Origin: Eshraghiella sp045129695
GTDB lineage: Bacteria; Bacillota; Clostridia; Lachnospirales; Lachnospiraceae
Reading direction: 5' to 3'
Assembly (NCBI GenBank): GCA_045129695.1
Contig: JBGVJZ010000024.1
Location: 16,099 to 80,098 of the forward strand
DNA length: 64,000 nucleotides
Within the stretch, counting starts at the first letter, position 1. Each line of letters begins with the position of its first letter. The position numbers were made by a program, and so were the translations under genes. Shown here in pieces: positions 1 through 7,420 of this stretch. Below the pieces are notes generated by a model, which made no database searches, was not told the origin of the DNA, and saw only the letters and a program-made list of their open reading frames with translations.

Positions 1-454
1 TAAGAACACCATCCACCATAAATGCATCAGGCTTGGGCGTAATTCCGTCACAGACTCCTGCCACCCCCTGAATCACCCCCTCAAAATACAGTTCACTCAG
101 CTTAATAACTGCAGAGCGAATCTTGTTGGATGCAATTCCCAGCTTATAACCTCTGTTTTTTAAAGTATTAAGCAGCTCAGGGATTCCTTCATAAGGTCCT
201 GTTTTATCATTACAATGAACACCATAATGCTCCTTAAATGCTGCAAAAACCCGTTCAAATTCTGCCTCTGTGACATCTGCCGGTAATGCTCTTTCAATCA
301 ATTTACGCACACCATTGCCAACAAAGCGTCTTATCTCATCAGTCGACCTTACTTCATAGCCAAATGCCTCTAATGCATAGTTAGTACTGTCGCATAAATC
401 TTCCAAAGTATTTAAAAGTGTTCCATCCAAGTCAAAAATTATTGTGTCGTACAT
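1..454 (-). CDS. HAD-family phosphatase, phosphoglycolate phosphatase-like (partial)
   Basis: The reverse strand reads an open frame from an ATG at 454 to the window edge (151 codons), so the C-terminus is missing. The protein begins MYDTIIFDLDGTLLNT, with the HAD motif I nucleophile Asp in DLDGT. A cap region follows, then motif II in GIASNK and a lysine/proline motif (TPKPDAF) close to the edge. This order matches the phosphoglycolate phosphatase (Gph/PgpB-like) branch of HAD hydrolases; the substrate cannot be told from sequence. It starts 8 bp after the stop of another HAD gene and is preceded by AGGAG, so it is the distal gene of an operon with that gene and the EAL protein. Confident on family, not on substrate. 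Confidence 0.85.
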   Translation of the reverse strand, partial: MYDTIIFDLDGTLLNTLEDLCDSTNYALEAFGYEVRSTDEIRRFVGNGVRKLIERALPADVTEAEFERVFAAFKEHYGVHCNDKTGPYEGIPELLNTLKNRGYKLGIASNKIRSAVIKLSELYFEGVIQGVAGVCDGITPKPDAFMVDGVL

Positions 455-462
455 AGCTGCTC

Positions 463-1179
463 CTATTTCTTAATTAATTCTAAAACATGTCCGATATCTC
501 CATCATCGAACACGTATTTGCAATCAGGTGCAGGGTCATTCTCAGGTGATATTTCTGTTCTCACATAAAAAGCATCCATTCCCACAGCATTCGCCCCTGC
601 AATATCACTTGTGCTGTCATTGCCAATCATAATACATTCTTCAACAGCAAGATTATGTTTGTCCATTAACTTTTTATAAAAAGCAGTATCCGGCTTTTTA
701 CAGCCTGCGTCAGAAGATATAAAAATATCATCAAAATATTTGGCAATCCCCATACTCTCCAGTTCCTGCCATGTAAAAACGCGCTGGGCGTTGGACAAAA
801 GATACACATTCTTACCTAATTTCTTCAATTCCTTGAGAACCTTCAGGGTGTTAGGATATAACCGAATCATCTTAGTAGAAATCTTACGGAAGTTCTCACC
901 TGCCTCCCATACCTCTTCATCAGTTATTGATGTCTTCCTTTTTAAACAGATTGTTTTAAAAACAGGGAGTAAATCAATCTCAGGGAAGTCGTATCCGGTT
1001 GCTTTCTTCTCTAATCGCTTAATCTCTTCATCATAGATTCTGTGCAATTCCTTGCCTGAATATGACATTTCATTCTCTGTCATCCATTCAGCAAAATCAT
1101 CCCAAAACTCATCGCTCCACTCATCGGTTCTTATGTCTATTAACGTTCCATACAAATCGAAAATAAAATTCTTATACAT
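463..1179 (-). CDS. HAD-family hydrolase
   Basis: A 238-residue HAD hydrolase. Motif I is DLYGT near residue 8 (Tyr in place of the usual Asp/Asn, common in haloacid-dehalogenase-type members), motif II is LLSNAQ, the motif III lysine lies in KKPDTAFY, and motif IV is GNDSTSDIAGA, which supplies the acidic Mg ligands. All catalytic elements are present, so it should be an active phosphatase; the substrate is unknown. I start it at 1179 because AAAGGAG lies at the right distance; an upstream ATG at 1203 lies inside the previous gene and lacks a site. The start overlaps the 3' end of the EAL gene by 8 bp, indicating translational coupling. Confidence 0.88.
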   Translation of the reverse strand: MYKNFIFDLYGTLIDIRTDEWSDEFWDDFAEWMTENEMSYSGKELHRIYDEEIKRLEKKATGYDFPEIDLLPVFKTICLKRKTSITDEEVWEAGENFRKISTKMIRLYPNTLKVLKELKKLGKNVYLLSNAQRVFTWQELESMGIAKYFDDIFISSDAGCKKPDTAFYKKLMDKHNLAVEECIMIGNDSTSDIAGANAVGMDAFYVRTEISPENDPAPDCKYVFDDGDIGHVLELIKK

Positions 1180-3073
1180 TGGCCGCTCCTTTGTTATTAT
1201 CAATTAAAAACTGTATAAAATCCTTTTTCTCCAAAGGCTTCGAAAAATAAAAACCCTGAATAAAAGAAATCCCCAGATCCTTCATCCTGCCAAACTGCTC
1301 GTTAGTCTCAATTCCTTCGGATACTATCTTAAGTCCCATTCCATGAATCATATGCATTGCCGCATCCATTACATATCTCGCCTTCTTATTGGCAAAGTAT
1401 GCATTAATCATGTCCCTGTCAAACTTAACAATATCCACCGGCATGTCTACAATATAATTCAGGTTGGACTGACCAGTTCCAAAATCATCCAACGAAAAAT
1501 TAACACCATATTCAATAAGCTGATTCATATTTTCAAGAAGTATTTCCTTACTCTTAAGTGATGCGGATTCGGTAATCTCCAGATTAATGCACTTCGGATT
1601 AACCTCGTACTCTTCCATTGCCGCAATATAATTATCTGCCAGTGAAGAATCGCCGCACTGAACAACCGAAAGATTAACCTCTACATATTCTATGCCATAT
1701 TGTGCAATATTATCTTCTTTGACAATCTGACAAACCTGTCTGAATACCTCGTTACCAAGTTCAATAATTTTACCGCTTCTCTCCGCAACCGGAATAAATA
1801 CTCCCGGTGGAATTATTCTGCCGTCCTTGCTCCGGATTCTTACTAGTGCTTCTGCAGAAGTAAAAAACTGCTTCTCCGTTGAGAAAATAGGCTGATAAAA
1901 TACCTCCACCCGGTTCTCCATAAGAGCTTCATCAATCATCTTTCCTATTTGTATCTCTTCACGCATGGCACTGACAGTTTCTTCATTAACATTGATGAAT
2001 TTGCGTTCAATTGAATCCGCATTGTCATGCCTGTTGGCAACTGCATATTTAACAAAATACATTAACTCCTCTAAATCAATGAACAGACGCGAATCCGAAA
2101 TATTAATCCAAAGTCCGTTTCTTAGTGCCGTAATATCCGGGTCAACGCTCCGGCATGCGAACTCTGAATATTTAGTTTCCCATTCCTTAGCATCCTCATA
2201 ATCATCAAAAACAAGAGCAATTTCATCCTCTGATTTTCTGAATAATAATGCCTTATCCGCTTTGAGAATTTGTGTCACCCTCTTCATATCAAGAGTATGA
2301 TTATAAAGACTGTCTCCGTAACTTACAGGTACTATAATCACCATAGCAAAATTCCTGTGTGAACAATACAGCTGATGAATATATTCCATAAATGCATTCT
2401 GATTATACAATCCACTCTGTCTGTCCATATTCATTCCCGGATTCTCAAGCTTGATATAAATAATCATTACGCCAATACTGGTTGCAAAGCCCGCCATAAA
2501 AACACTTGGAAATACGGATTCCAAAACGGCAACCGCAAACCAGAGCACCATCCATATGTTAATGGCCGCTCTTCTGTCAGAATTCACTTTTGCACGCCTT
2601 ACATTAACTCTTACGAGCACAGCAACAATATAAAAAGCTGCTATAACATATGAAACTGTAACACTTGTTCCGTATGCATATAATTTCCCGGGTTCAAAGC
2701 TAAGTTCCTCCGGCAGTATGAAAATCGTCACTGCAGATGCAATCCAAATTGCCAAATAATACCAGGTACTCATCCAGAAACTTCCGGTGTTTTCATATAT
2801 GTCACGGCTAATATACAGCATTGTACAACATAAAACTAACAGAACACTTATCTGATATGCTTCACAAAATACTTTCGTCAATGTATAAGGCACAGTTGGA
2901 TTAGCTAACATAATCTGACAAATAATATCTATTACATTGGCAAGCAGTGACGTAATTAAAACCGTGATAAAAAATTTCTCAGTGTTAAGAAAAATTTTTG
3001 AACGTTTCATAAAATACATTACCAACAAAACGGACAAAAGTGCCACACCGCATGCCTGAGTATATATCAACAT
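1172..3073 (-). CDS. Membrane-anchored c-di-GMP phosphodiesterase (degenerate GGDEF + EAL)
   Basis: 633 residues. Residues 1-210 hold about seven hydrophobic segments, a membrane sensor-like module. A GGDEF-like domain follows (about 215-355) but its active-site loop reads SEDEI, so cyclase activity is unlikely. The C-terminal EAL domain (about 380-625) keeps the catalytic set: EALVR, the Asn in VNLS, the Glu in LEITES, the double Asp in DDFGTG, the Lys in VKFD and the Glu in SEGIE. It should hydrolyse c-di-GMP to pGpG at the membrane; the inert GGDEF may act as a GTP-sensing or dimer module (inference). AGGAGG precedes the ATG. It heads an operon with two HAD hydrolases. A flagellin-like gene elsewhere in the window gives c-di-GMP control a possible motility target. 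Confidence 0.9.
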   Translation of the reverse strand: MLIYTQACGVALLSVLLVMYFMKRSKIFLNTEKFFITVLITSLLANVIDIICQIMLANPTVPYTLTKVFCEAYQISVLLVLCCTMLYISRDIYENTGSFWMSTWYYLAIWIASAVTIFILPEELSFEPGKLYAYGTSVTVSYVIAAFYIVAVLVRVNVRRAKVNSDRRAAINIWMVLWFAVAVLESVFPSVFMAGFATSIGVMIIYIKLENPGMNMDRQSGLYNQNAFMEYIHQLYCSHRNFAMVIIVPVSYGDSLYNHTLDMKRVTQILKADKALLFRKSEDEIALVFDDYEDAKEWETKYSEFACRSVDPDITALRNGLWINISDSRLFIDLEELMYFVKYAVANRHDNADSIERKFINVNEETVSAMREEIQIGKMIDEALMENRVEVFYQPIFSTEKQFFTSAEALVRIRSKDGRIIPPGVFIPVAERSGKIIELGNEVFRQVCQIVKEDNIAQYGIEYVEVNLSVVQCGDSSLADNYIAAMEEYEVNPKCINLEITESASLKSKEILLENMNQLIEYGVNFSLDDFGTGQSNLNYIVDMPVDIVKFDRDMINAYFANKKARYVMDAAMHMIHGMGLKIVSEGIETNEQFGRMKDLGISFIQGFYFSKPLEKKDFIQFLIDNNKGAANV

Positions 3074-3118
3074 GTTAAAGACCTCCTTTTGTAAATTTTC
3101 CGAACAATTAATATGTAA

Positions 3119-3148
3119 ATTATACTATATTACTTCGTGTTAAATCAA
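3119..3148 (-). promoter_or_regulatory. Sigma-A-type promoter for the EAL/HAD operon
   Basis: On the minus strand TTGATT (3143-3148) and TATAAT (3119-3124) are 18 bp apart, about 45 bp upstream of the EAL start codon. Confidence 0.6.
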
Positions 3149-3166
3149 GAAAAAACGCCTTGATTT
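3142..3166. promoter_or_regulatory. Inverted repeat spanning two divergent -35 boxes
   Basis: AAATCAAG and CTTGATTT form a perfect 8-bp inverted repeat with a 9-bp spacer. Each arm contains the -35 box of one of the two divergent promoters, so a single bound protein could control both. No regulator gene lies next to it. Confidence 0.35.
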
Positions 3167-3188
3167 CAACCTTTCCAGCTACTATAAT
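3160..3188 (+). promoter_or_regulatory. Sigma-A-type promoter for the YjjG-like HAD gene
   Basis: TTGATT (3160-3165), 17-bp spacer, TATAAT (3183-3188). The predicted start of transcription is only about 13 nt before the TTG start codon, so the leader is extremely short and the ribosome binding site lies at the very 5' end. Confidence 0.6.
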
Positions 3189-3207
3189 TACCAAGAGGTG
3201 ACTTGAA

Positions 3208-3915
3208 TTGAAATACAAATATATTTTACTTGATATAGACGGCACTTTGGTCGATTTTGATGAATCATTTAAGGCAGCTTCCCGCAAAATTTTAGAGTTG
3301 GACCAAACTCCTGCTACTGATGAGAACATTAATACCTATTACCGGATTAATGATGATGCATGGTTTGGTCTTGATATGGAGAATGTAACCAATCCCTATA
3401 TAATCCAAAATTACCACAGCCTGTACCGCCAGTACATAATTAATGCTGCCGTTAATTCCAAAAAAATAATGAAGCTTAACTCCACTCCGGAGGAATTAGC
3501 TTCATGGTACGAAGTTCAATGGGCGGCCTGCTCAATACCAAATAGAAACGCCCTGGAAACATGTCGTTTATTATCAAAGGAGTTTACACTTTGCATTGCC
3601 ACTAATGGCTTAACTGCAATCCAGCTTAACAAACTGACTCAGTTCAATGATTATATAACCCATTACTTTGTATCCGAAGATATTGGATATATTAAGCCTG
3701 AGCATGAATATTTTGAGCATATTTTAACCACTCTTGTTGCAAAGCCGGAGGAATGCCTGATGGTTGGAGATTCCCTTCACAACGACATAGCCGGAGCTAA
3801 TGCCATATATATTGATTCCTGCTACTACAACCCGATGTGTAAAACTAACAACTCAGGAATTATTCCAACCTACGAAATAGGAGATTTTAACGAACTTTTG
3901 AAAATAATAAATTAG
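3208..3915 (+). CDS. HAD hydrolase, YjjG/YfnB-like nucleotidase
   Basis: 235 residues. It opens with KYILLDIDGTLVDFDESF (motif I), has ATNGLTAIQ (motif II), a lysine in GYIKPEHEYFEHIL (motif III) and GDSLHNDIAGA (motif IV). The helical cap and the KPEHEYF signature fit the YjjG family of pyrimidine nucleotide 5'-phosphatases, proposed to clear non-canonical nucleotides. The start is a TTG at 3208, chosen because AAGAGGTG lies 6-7 nt upstream and no ATG fits motif I. It is a single-gene unit divergent from the EAL operon and followed by the ZTP riboswitch promoter. Confidence 0.85.
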   Translation: MKYKYILLDIDGTLVDFDESFKAASRKILELDQTPATDENINTYYRINDDAWFGLDMENVTNPYIIQNYHSLYRQYIINAAVNSKKIMKLNSTPEELASWYEVQWAACSIPNRNALETCRLLSKEFTLCIATNGLTAIQLNKLTQFNDYITHYFVSEDIGYIKPEHEYFEHILTTLVAKPEECLMVGDSLHNDIAGANAIYIDSCYYNPMCKTNNSGIIPTYEIGDFNELLKIIN

Positions 3916-3918
3916 GAC

Positions 3919-3947
3919 TTGCATTTTTATTTTTTTATTGTAATAAT
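3919..3947 (+). promoter_or_regulatory. Promoter upstream of the ZTP riboswitch
   Basis: TTGCAT (3919-3924) and AATAAT (3942-3947) are 17 bp apart, placing transcription start near 3954, just before the conserved riboswitch core. Confidence 0.45.
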
Positions 3948-3953
3948 TATTTT

Positions 3954-4056
3954 AGCAGTTGCGTGACTGACGGAAGTGGAATTAACCACAGGGAGCGCAA
4001 TGAAGTATGAAGCCGACCGTCTGGGCACCGTTTTGGGGTACCCCGGCGGTTTTTTA
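3954..4056 (+). promoter_or_regulatory. ZTP (pfl) riboswitch with downstream terminator
   Basis: The leader carries the pfl/ZTP hallmarks in order: GCGTGACTGACGG, a short stem (GTGG/CCAC), AGGGAGC, then a second stem whose loop contains CCGTCTGGGCA, which forms the pseudoknot. ZTP riboswitches bind ZMP/ZTP (AICAR nucleotides) that build up when 10-formyl-THF is short, and they raise expression of purine and folate genes. A GC-rich hairpin (about 4029-4051, arms ACCG...CGGT and GGG/CCC) followed by six Ts overlaps the 3' side of the aptamer, so control is probably by ligand-dependent antitermination. The next genes are the two AICAR-to-IMP steps, exactly the expected target. Confidence 0.92.
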
Positions 4057-4074
4057 ACATTTATGGAGGTACAC

Positions 4075-4788
4075 ATGGAGAAAAAATCATTAGCAGCAGA
4101 ACTTAGTTCAACATCTTATCCGGGAAGAGGTATTATTATCGGCAAGACACCTGACAAAACCAAGGCAGCAATCGCTTATTTCATTATGGGAAGAAGTGAG
4201 AACAGCCGTAATCGTGTATTTGTAGAGGATGGCGAAGGAATCCGCACACAGGCATTTGATCCTTCAAAGCTTGAAGACCCAAGCCTTATCATCTATGCAC
4301 CTGTAAGAGTTCTTGGCAACAAGACAATCGTTACCAACGGTGACCAGACTGATACAATCTATGAATTAATGGATAAGCAGTATACTTTTGAACAGGCATT
4401 AAGAACAAGAGAGTTTGAGCCTGATGCTCCTAACTACACACCTAGAATTTCAGGCATACTTCACATTGAAGACAATAGCTACAACTATGCAATGTCTATT
4501 TTAAAGAGTAACAACAAAAATCCTGACGCATGCAACAGATACACTTTTGCATATGAGAATCCTGTTGCAGGAGAAGGACATTTCATTCATACTTATATGG
4601 GCGACGGCAATCCGCTTCCAAGCTTTGAGGGCGAGCCAACATTGGTTGACATTCCGGACAGCATTGATGAATTTGCTGATATTGTCTGGAACAACCTTAA
4701 TGAGGATAATAAGGTTTCTCTTTTCATCCGATACATCAACATTGCTGACGGAACATACGAGACCAAGATTATCAATAAGAACAAATAA
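4075..4788 (+). CDS. IMP cyclohydrolase, PurO-like (stand-alone)
   Basis: 237 residues starting MEKKSLAAELSSTSYPGRGI, followed by IIGKTPDKTKAAIAYFIMGRSENSRNR. This belongs to the stand-alone IMP cyclohydrolase family related to archaeal PurO, not to the MGS-like N-terminal half of bifunctional PurH. It would close FAICAR to IMP, the last step of purine synthesis. I start it at 4075, where GGAGGT lies 4 nt upstream; the longer open frame upstream runs through the riboswitch and is not coding. The AICAR transformylase gene begins 23 bp downstream with its own AGGAG. Family assignment rests on residue pattern and context. Confidence 0.85.
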   Translation: MEKKSLAAELSSTSYPGRGIIIGKTPDKTKAAIAYFIMGRSENSRNRVFVEDGEGIRTQAFDPSKLEDPSLIIYAPVRVLGNKTIVTNGDQTDTIYELMDKQYTFEQALRTREFEPDAPNYTPRISGILHIEDNSYNYAMSILKSNNKNPDACNRYTFAYENPVAGEGHFIHTYMGDGNPLPSFEGEPTLVDIPDSIDEFADIVWNNLNEDNKVSLFIRYINIADGTYETKIINKNK

Positions 4789-4811
4789 ATTTAATATATA
4801 GGAGAAATATA

Positions 4812-5987
4812 ATGAACGAATTTCAGTTAAAATACGGATGTAACCCTAACCAGAAGCCTTCAAGAGTTTATATGCAGGAAGGTGAACTTCCAATCGAAAT
4901 TATGAACGGAAGACCGGGTTATATTAACCTTCTTGACGCTTTTAACGGCTGGCAGCTTGTTAAGGAATTAAAAATTGCTACAGGTCTTCCTGCTGCTACT
5001 TCTTTCAAGCATGTATCACCTGCCGGTGCCGCTGTAGGTCTTCCTCTTTCAGAGGTTGAGCGCAAGATCTACTGGGTGGATGATATGGGCGAATTAACCC
5101 CGCTTGCTAATGCATATGCGAGAGCAAGAGGTGCTGACAGAATGTCTTCTTTTGGTGATTTTATCGCACTTTCTGACGTATGTGATGTTGCTACTGCCAA
5201 CTTAATTAAGAGAGAGGTTTCTGATGGTGTTATCGCTCCGGGGTATGAGCCTGAAGCACTTGAAATCTTAAGTGCCAAGAAAAAGGGCAACTACTGTGTA
5301 ATCAAGATTGATGAAAATTATGTTCCGGCTCCGATTGAGCGTAAAGATGTATATGGTGTTACTTTTGAGCAGGGAAGAAACGAGCTTGTAATCAACGATG
5401 AGCTCTTCTCAAATGTTGTTACAAGCAATAAAGAAATTCCGGAGCAGGCCAAAATCGACCTTGCAATTGCAATGATTACTCTTAAATATACACAGTCCAA
5501 CTCTGTATGCTACGCAAAGGGCGGACAGGCGATCGGCATCGGTGCAGGTCAGCAGTCTCGTATCCACTGTACAAGACTCGCAGGTCAGAAGGCTGACAAC
5601 TGGTTTCTTCGTCAGAATCCAAAGGTGCTTAACCTTCCATTCAAAGAAGGTATTGGTCGTGCTGACAGAGATAACACAATTGATGTATATATGGGTGATG
5701 AATGCATGGACGTTCTTGCTGACGGAACATGGGAGAAATTCTTCACCGAGAAACCTGAAGAATTCACAAGAGAAGAGAAAAGAGCATGGCTTGACAAGAT
5801 GCAGGACGTTGCACTTGGCTCAGACGCGTTCTTCCCATTCGGCGATAATATTGAAAGAGCTCACAAGAGCGGTGTTAAATATATTGCTCAGCCGGGCGGC
5901 TCTGTAAGGGATGACAATGTTATCGAGACGTGTAATAAGTATAATATGGCAATGTGCTTTACAGGAATCAGGTTATTCCATCACTAG
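4812..5987 (+). CDS. purH: Stand-alone AICAR transformylase
   Basis: 391 residues matching the C-terminal formyltransferase half of PurH: MNEFQLKYGCNPNQKPSRVY at the start, then SFKHVSPAGAAVG, whose Lys-His pair is the catalytic dyad, SDVCDVATA, NSVCYAKGGQAIGIGAGQQSR and GSDAFFPFGDNI. It moves the formyl group of 10-formyl-THF to AICAR. Bifunctional PurH is normally over 500 residues; the cyclohydrolase half is absent here and is supplied by the gene just upstream. Both lie behind the ZTP riboswitch, so the pair is induced when its own substrate accumulates. Confidence 0.95.
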   Translation: MNEFQLKYGCNPNQKPSRVYMQEGELPIEIMNGRPGYINLLDAFNGWQLVKELKIATGLPAATSFKHVSPAGAAVGLPLSEVERKIYWVDDMGELTPLANAYARARGADRMSSFGDFIALSDVCDVATANLIKREVSDGVIAPGYEPEALEILSAKKKGNYCVIKIDENYVPAPIERKDVYGVTFEQGRNELVINDELFSNVVTSNKEIPEQAKIDLAIAMITLKYTQSNSVCYAKGGQAIGIGAGQQSRIHCTRLAGQKADNWFLRQNPKVLNLPFKEGIGRADRDNTIDVYMGDECMDVLADGTWEKFFTEKPEEFTREEKRAWLDKMQDVALGSDAFFPFGDNIERAHKSGVKYIAQPGGSVRDDNVIETCNKYNMAMCFTGIRLFHH

Positions 5988-5999
5988 AGCCATACTGTA

Positions 6000-6060
6000 C
6001 GGCGTAATAATATGCCCGTCGGGTGCTTTCACACGAAGGAGCGTATTATGGCGCCGGACA
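6000..6060 (+). repeat. Imperfect long hairpin after purH
   Basis: CGGCGTAATAATA and TATTATGGCGCCG pair over 13 positions with one mismatch and one G-T pair, enclosing a shorter CCCG/CGGG stem. The 3' arm contains an ATG preceded by AAGGAG in the loop (6036-6041). There is no T-run, so it is not a standard terminator. Confidence 0.5.
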
Positions 6061-6142
6061 ATACGTCAAATGCCACGGCAACCTCAGTTAAAACTCTCTA
6101 TATCCTACTCTTTATTCTGACATTAATTTATTTCCTGACACA

Positions 6143-6205
6143 AAAATGGTCCTTTATAATTAACAGTGTTATATATTTCACTGTATTTCATAAAGAGCAC
6201 ATTTT
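6143..6205. terminator. Possible bidirectional terminator between purH and the Rpn gene
   Basis: Three short helices stack: AAAATG/CATTTT, CTTTAT/ATAAAG and ACAGTG/CACTGT, with small internal loops. It sits between convergent genes and is AT-rich on both sides. Confidence 0.4.
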
Positions 6206-6229
6206 GTTTGATGCTTTTAGCCTTTTAAA

Positions 6230-7129
6230 TTATTTTGCAGATTTTAATTTGTCATTTTCCTCCAGGAGCTTTTTAATTGTCAGTTCTTTCTCTGACAAAA
6301 GGCGTTCCTTCTCTGACAGCTCATAACCCAGGACTTCTACTTGCTGTTCTTTTTGTGATAATCTCTGACCCAGCCCTTCTATCTGCTGTTCTTTCTCAGA
6401 TATCTCATGCTCTAAAATCGCCATATCCTTCTTTGCCTGTTCAGCTGTATACTCCAAAATCATACCAACAACCTCATTTCTCCTATTTCTGAAAAAATCG
6501 ACCAACACATTGTGCTCAATACAGTAGTCAATTGCTTTATTGGCAGCTTCTGTTTCGCTTATGCTCTCGTCTCTATTATATTCCCGAAACTTTTCATTGT
6601 AAAGGCTGTACCCCCGTAAAACCTCACAGTCTTCAAGTAATTTCTTGTTATGACTATAATTAATATTAAGCATCGTAACCCTTAACTGTACATCACCTTC
6701 CACGTTTTTATTTCCAAATGCATCTGAAAGATGCAGATACATCTTGTCCGGATATTCCTGCTCTCCGTTATAAAATACTATGCATTTTGGCGTTGGAATT
6801 TTAACCAGTGTAGAGCCATATATATTGACACCCTTGCCCTTAATAATCCTCTCATACGAATTAGCTATGTAAAACAAGCTTCGTAGCGGCATATTAGGAT
6901 TATAGGTGGACTGATGTTCATAAAGGCTAAATGTGTTTTCCAAAAGAAATGACACGTCATTCTTGATGTTGATAAACACCACATTTTCCAAAGTGGTAAT
7001 GACAACTTCTTCAGGGTTAATATAATTAGAGTTATTTAGAGCATTATATACCTGTAGAGCGTACTCCTTGTGTGAAAGCATATAAGTAAAAAGTGAATTT
7101 TTATACTCTCTGTTGATTTCATTTGCCAT
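6230..7129 (-). CDS. Rpn/PD-(D/E)XK nuclease-family protein with coiled-coil tail
   Basis: 299 residues. The N-terminal two thirds resemble the Rpn (recombination-promoting nuclease, transposase_31-like) family: an NYINPEEV turn, then DVSFLLENTFSLYEHQST, with Asp, Glu and Gln in the PD-(D/E)XK arrangement, and NMPLRSLFYIANSYE. The last 75 residues are a charged coiled coil built from degenerate 14-residue units (SEKEQQIEGLGQRL, SQKEQQVEVLGYEL). Members are common and often multicopy in gut Clostridia; they are thought to act on DNA, but the cellular role is unclear. I take the second ATG (7129), 9 nt from AGGAGG, rather than the first at 7135 with only 3 nt. No transposon ends or target duplication are visible. 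Confidence 0.75.
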   Translation of the reverse strand: MANEINREYKNSLFTYMLSHKEYALQVYNALNNSNYINPEEVVITTLENVVFINIKNDVSFLLENTFSLYEHQSTYNPNMPLRSLFYIANSYERIIKGKGVNIYGSTLVKIPTPKCIVFYNGEQEYPDKMYLHLSDAFGNKNVEGDVQLRVTMLNINYSHNKKLLEDCEVLRGYSLYNEKFREYNRDESISETEAANKAIDYCIEHNVLVDFFRNRRNEVVGMILEYTAEQAKKDMAILEHEISEKEQQIEGLGQRLSQKEQQVEVLGYELSEKERLLSEKELTIKKLLEENDKLKSAK

Positions 7130-7213
7130 AAGCATTTTCCTCCTAAAATATGTTAATTTTAAGCGGAAAGGATATTATTAGAATACTCCTTACTATAAAG
7201 AATTACAACATGG

Positions 7214-7262
7214 AAAACCACTGAAATTTTAACAAAAATTATTGATGAAATTCAGTGGTTTT
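7214..7262 (+). terminator. Orphan terminator-like hairpin
   Basis: AAAACCACTGAA (7214-7225) and TTCAGTGGTTTT (7251-7262) are perfect arms around a 25-nt AT-rich loop, followed by T-rich sequence. It lies between divergent genes, so it ends no annotated gene; it could end a short untranslated RNA or block readthrough. Confidence 0.5.
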
Positions 7263-7362
7263 TATGTGTCAGATTTTTTACTTTTCTTTTTTAACTATAT
7301 AGAGAGAAATCCTTAAAATATTTAAATACTTTATCATTATTTAAACAGTTATTTTTTTGTAA

Positions 7363-7400
7363 TTGAGTTTTTTCTCCATTTTATGTATGATAAATTTATC
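7363..7400 (+). promoter_or_regulatory. Promoter and overlapping palindrome of the alpha-glucosidase gene
   Basis: TTGAGT (7363-7368), 17 bp, TATGAT (7386-7391). A perfect 12-bp palindrome, GATAAATTTATC (7389-7400), overlaps the -10 box and the likely start point, as expected of a repressor operator. The regulator is not nearby. Confidence 0.55.
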
Positions 7401-7420
7401 ACATAAACGGAGGTATTTTT

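Larger units (their letters stand above)
7130..7420. other. Divergent intergenic region (291 bp)
   Basis: It holds the ribosome binding site of the Rpn gene, a 12-bp perfect hairpin (7214-7262), T-rich sequence, and the promoter and palindrome of the alpha-glucosidase gene. I see no further open frame with a ribosome binding site. Confidence 0.6.

Noticed and set aside
3976..4074. N-terminal extension of the IMP cyclohydrolase
   Set aside because: This segment is the ZTP riboswitch and its terminator; a proper ribosome binding site precedes ATG 4075.
6048..6326. Small membrane protein gene as a firm annotation
   Set aside because: It has a ribosome binding site and a hydrophobic segment but overlaps the convergent Rpn gene and resembles no family; kept only as a finding.
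6230..7129. Transposase of an intact mobile element
   Set aside because: The family is sometimes labelled transposase, but no terminal inverted repeats or target duplication flank the gene.
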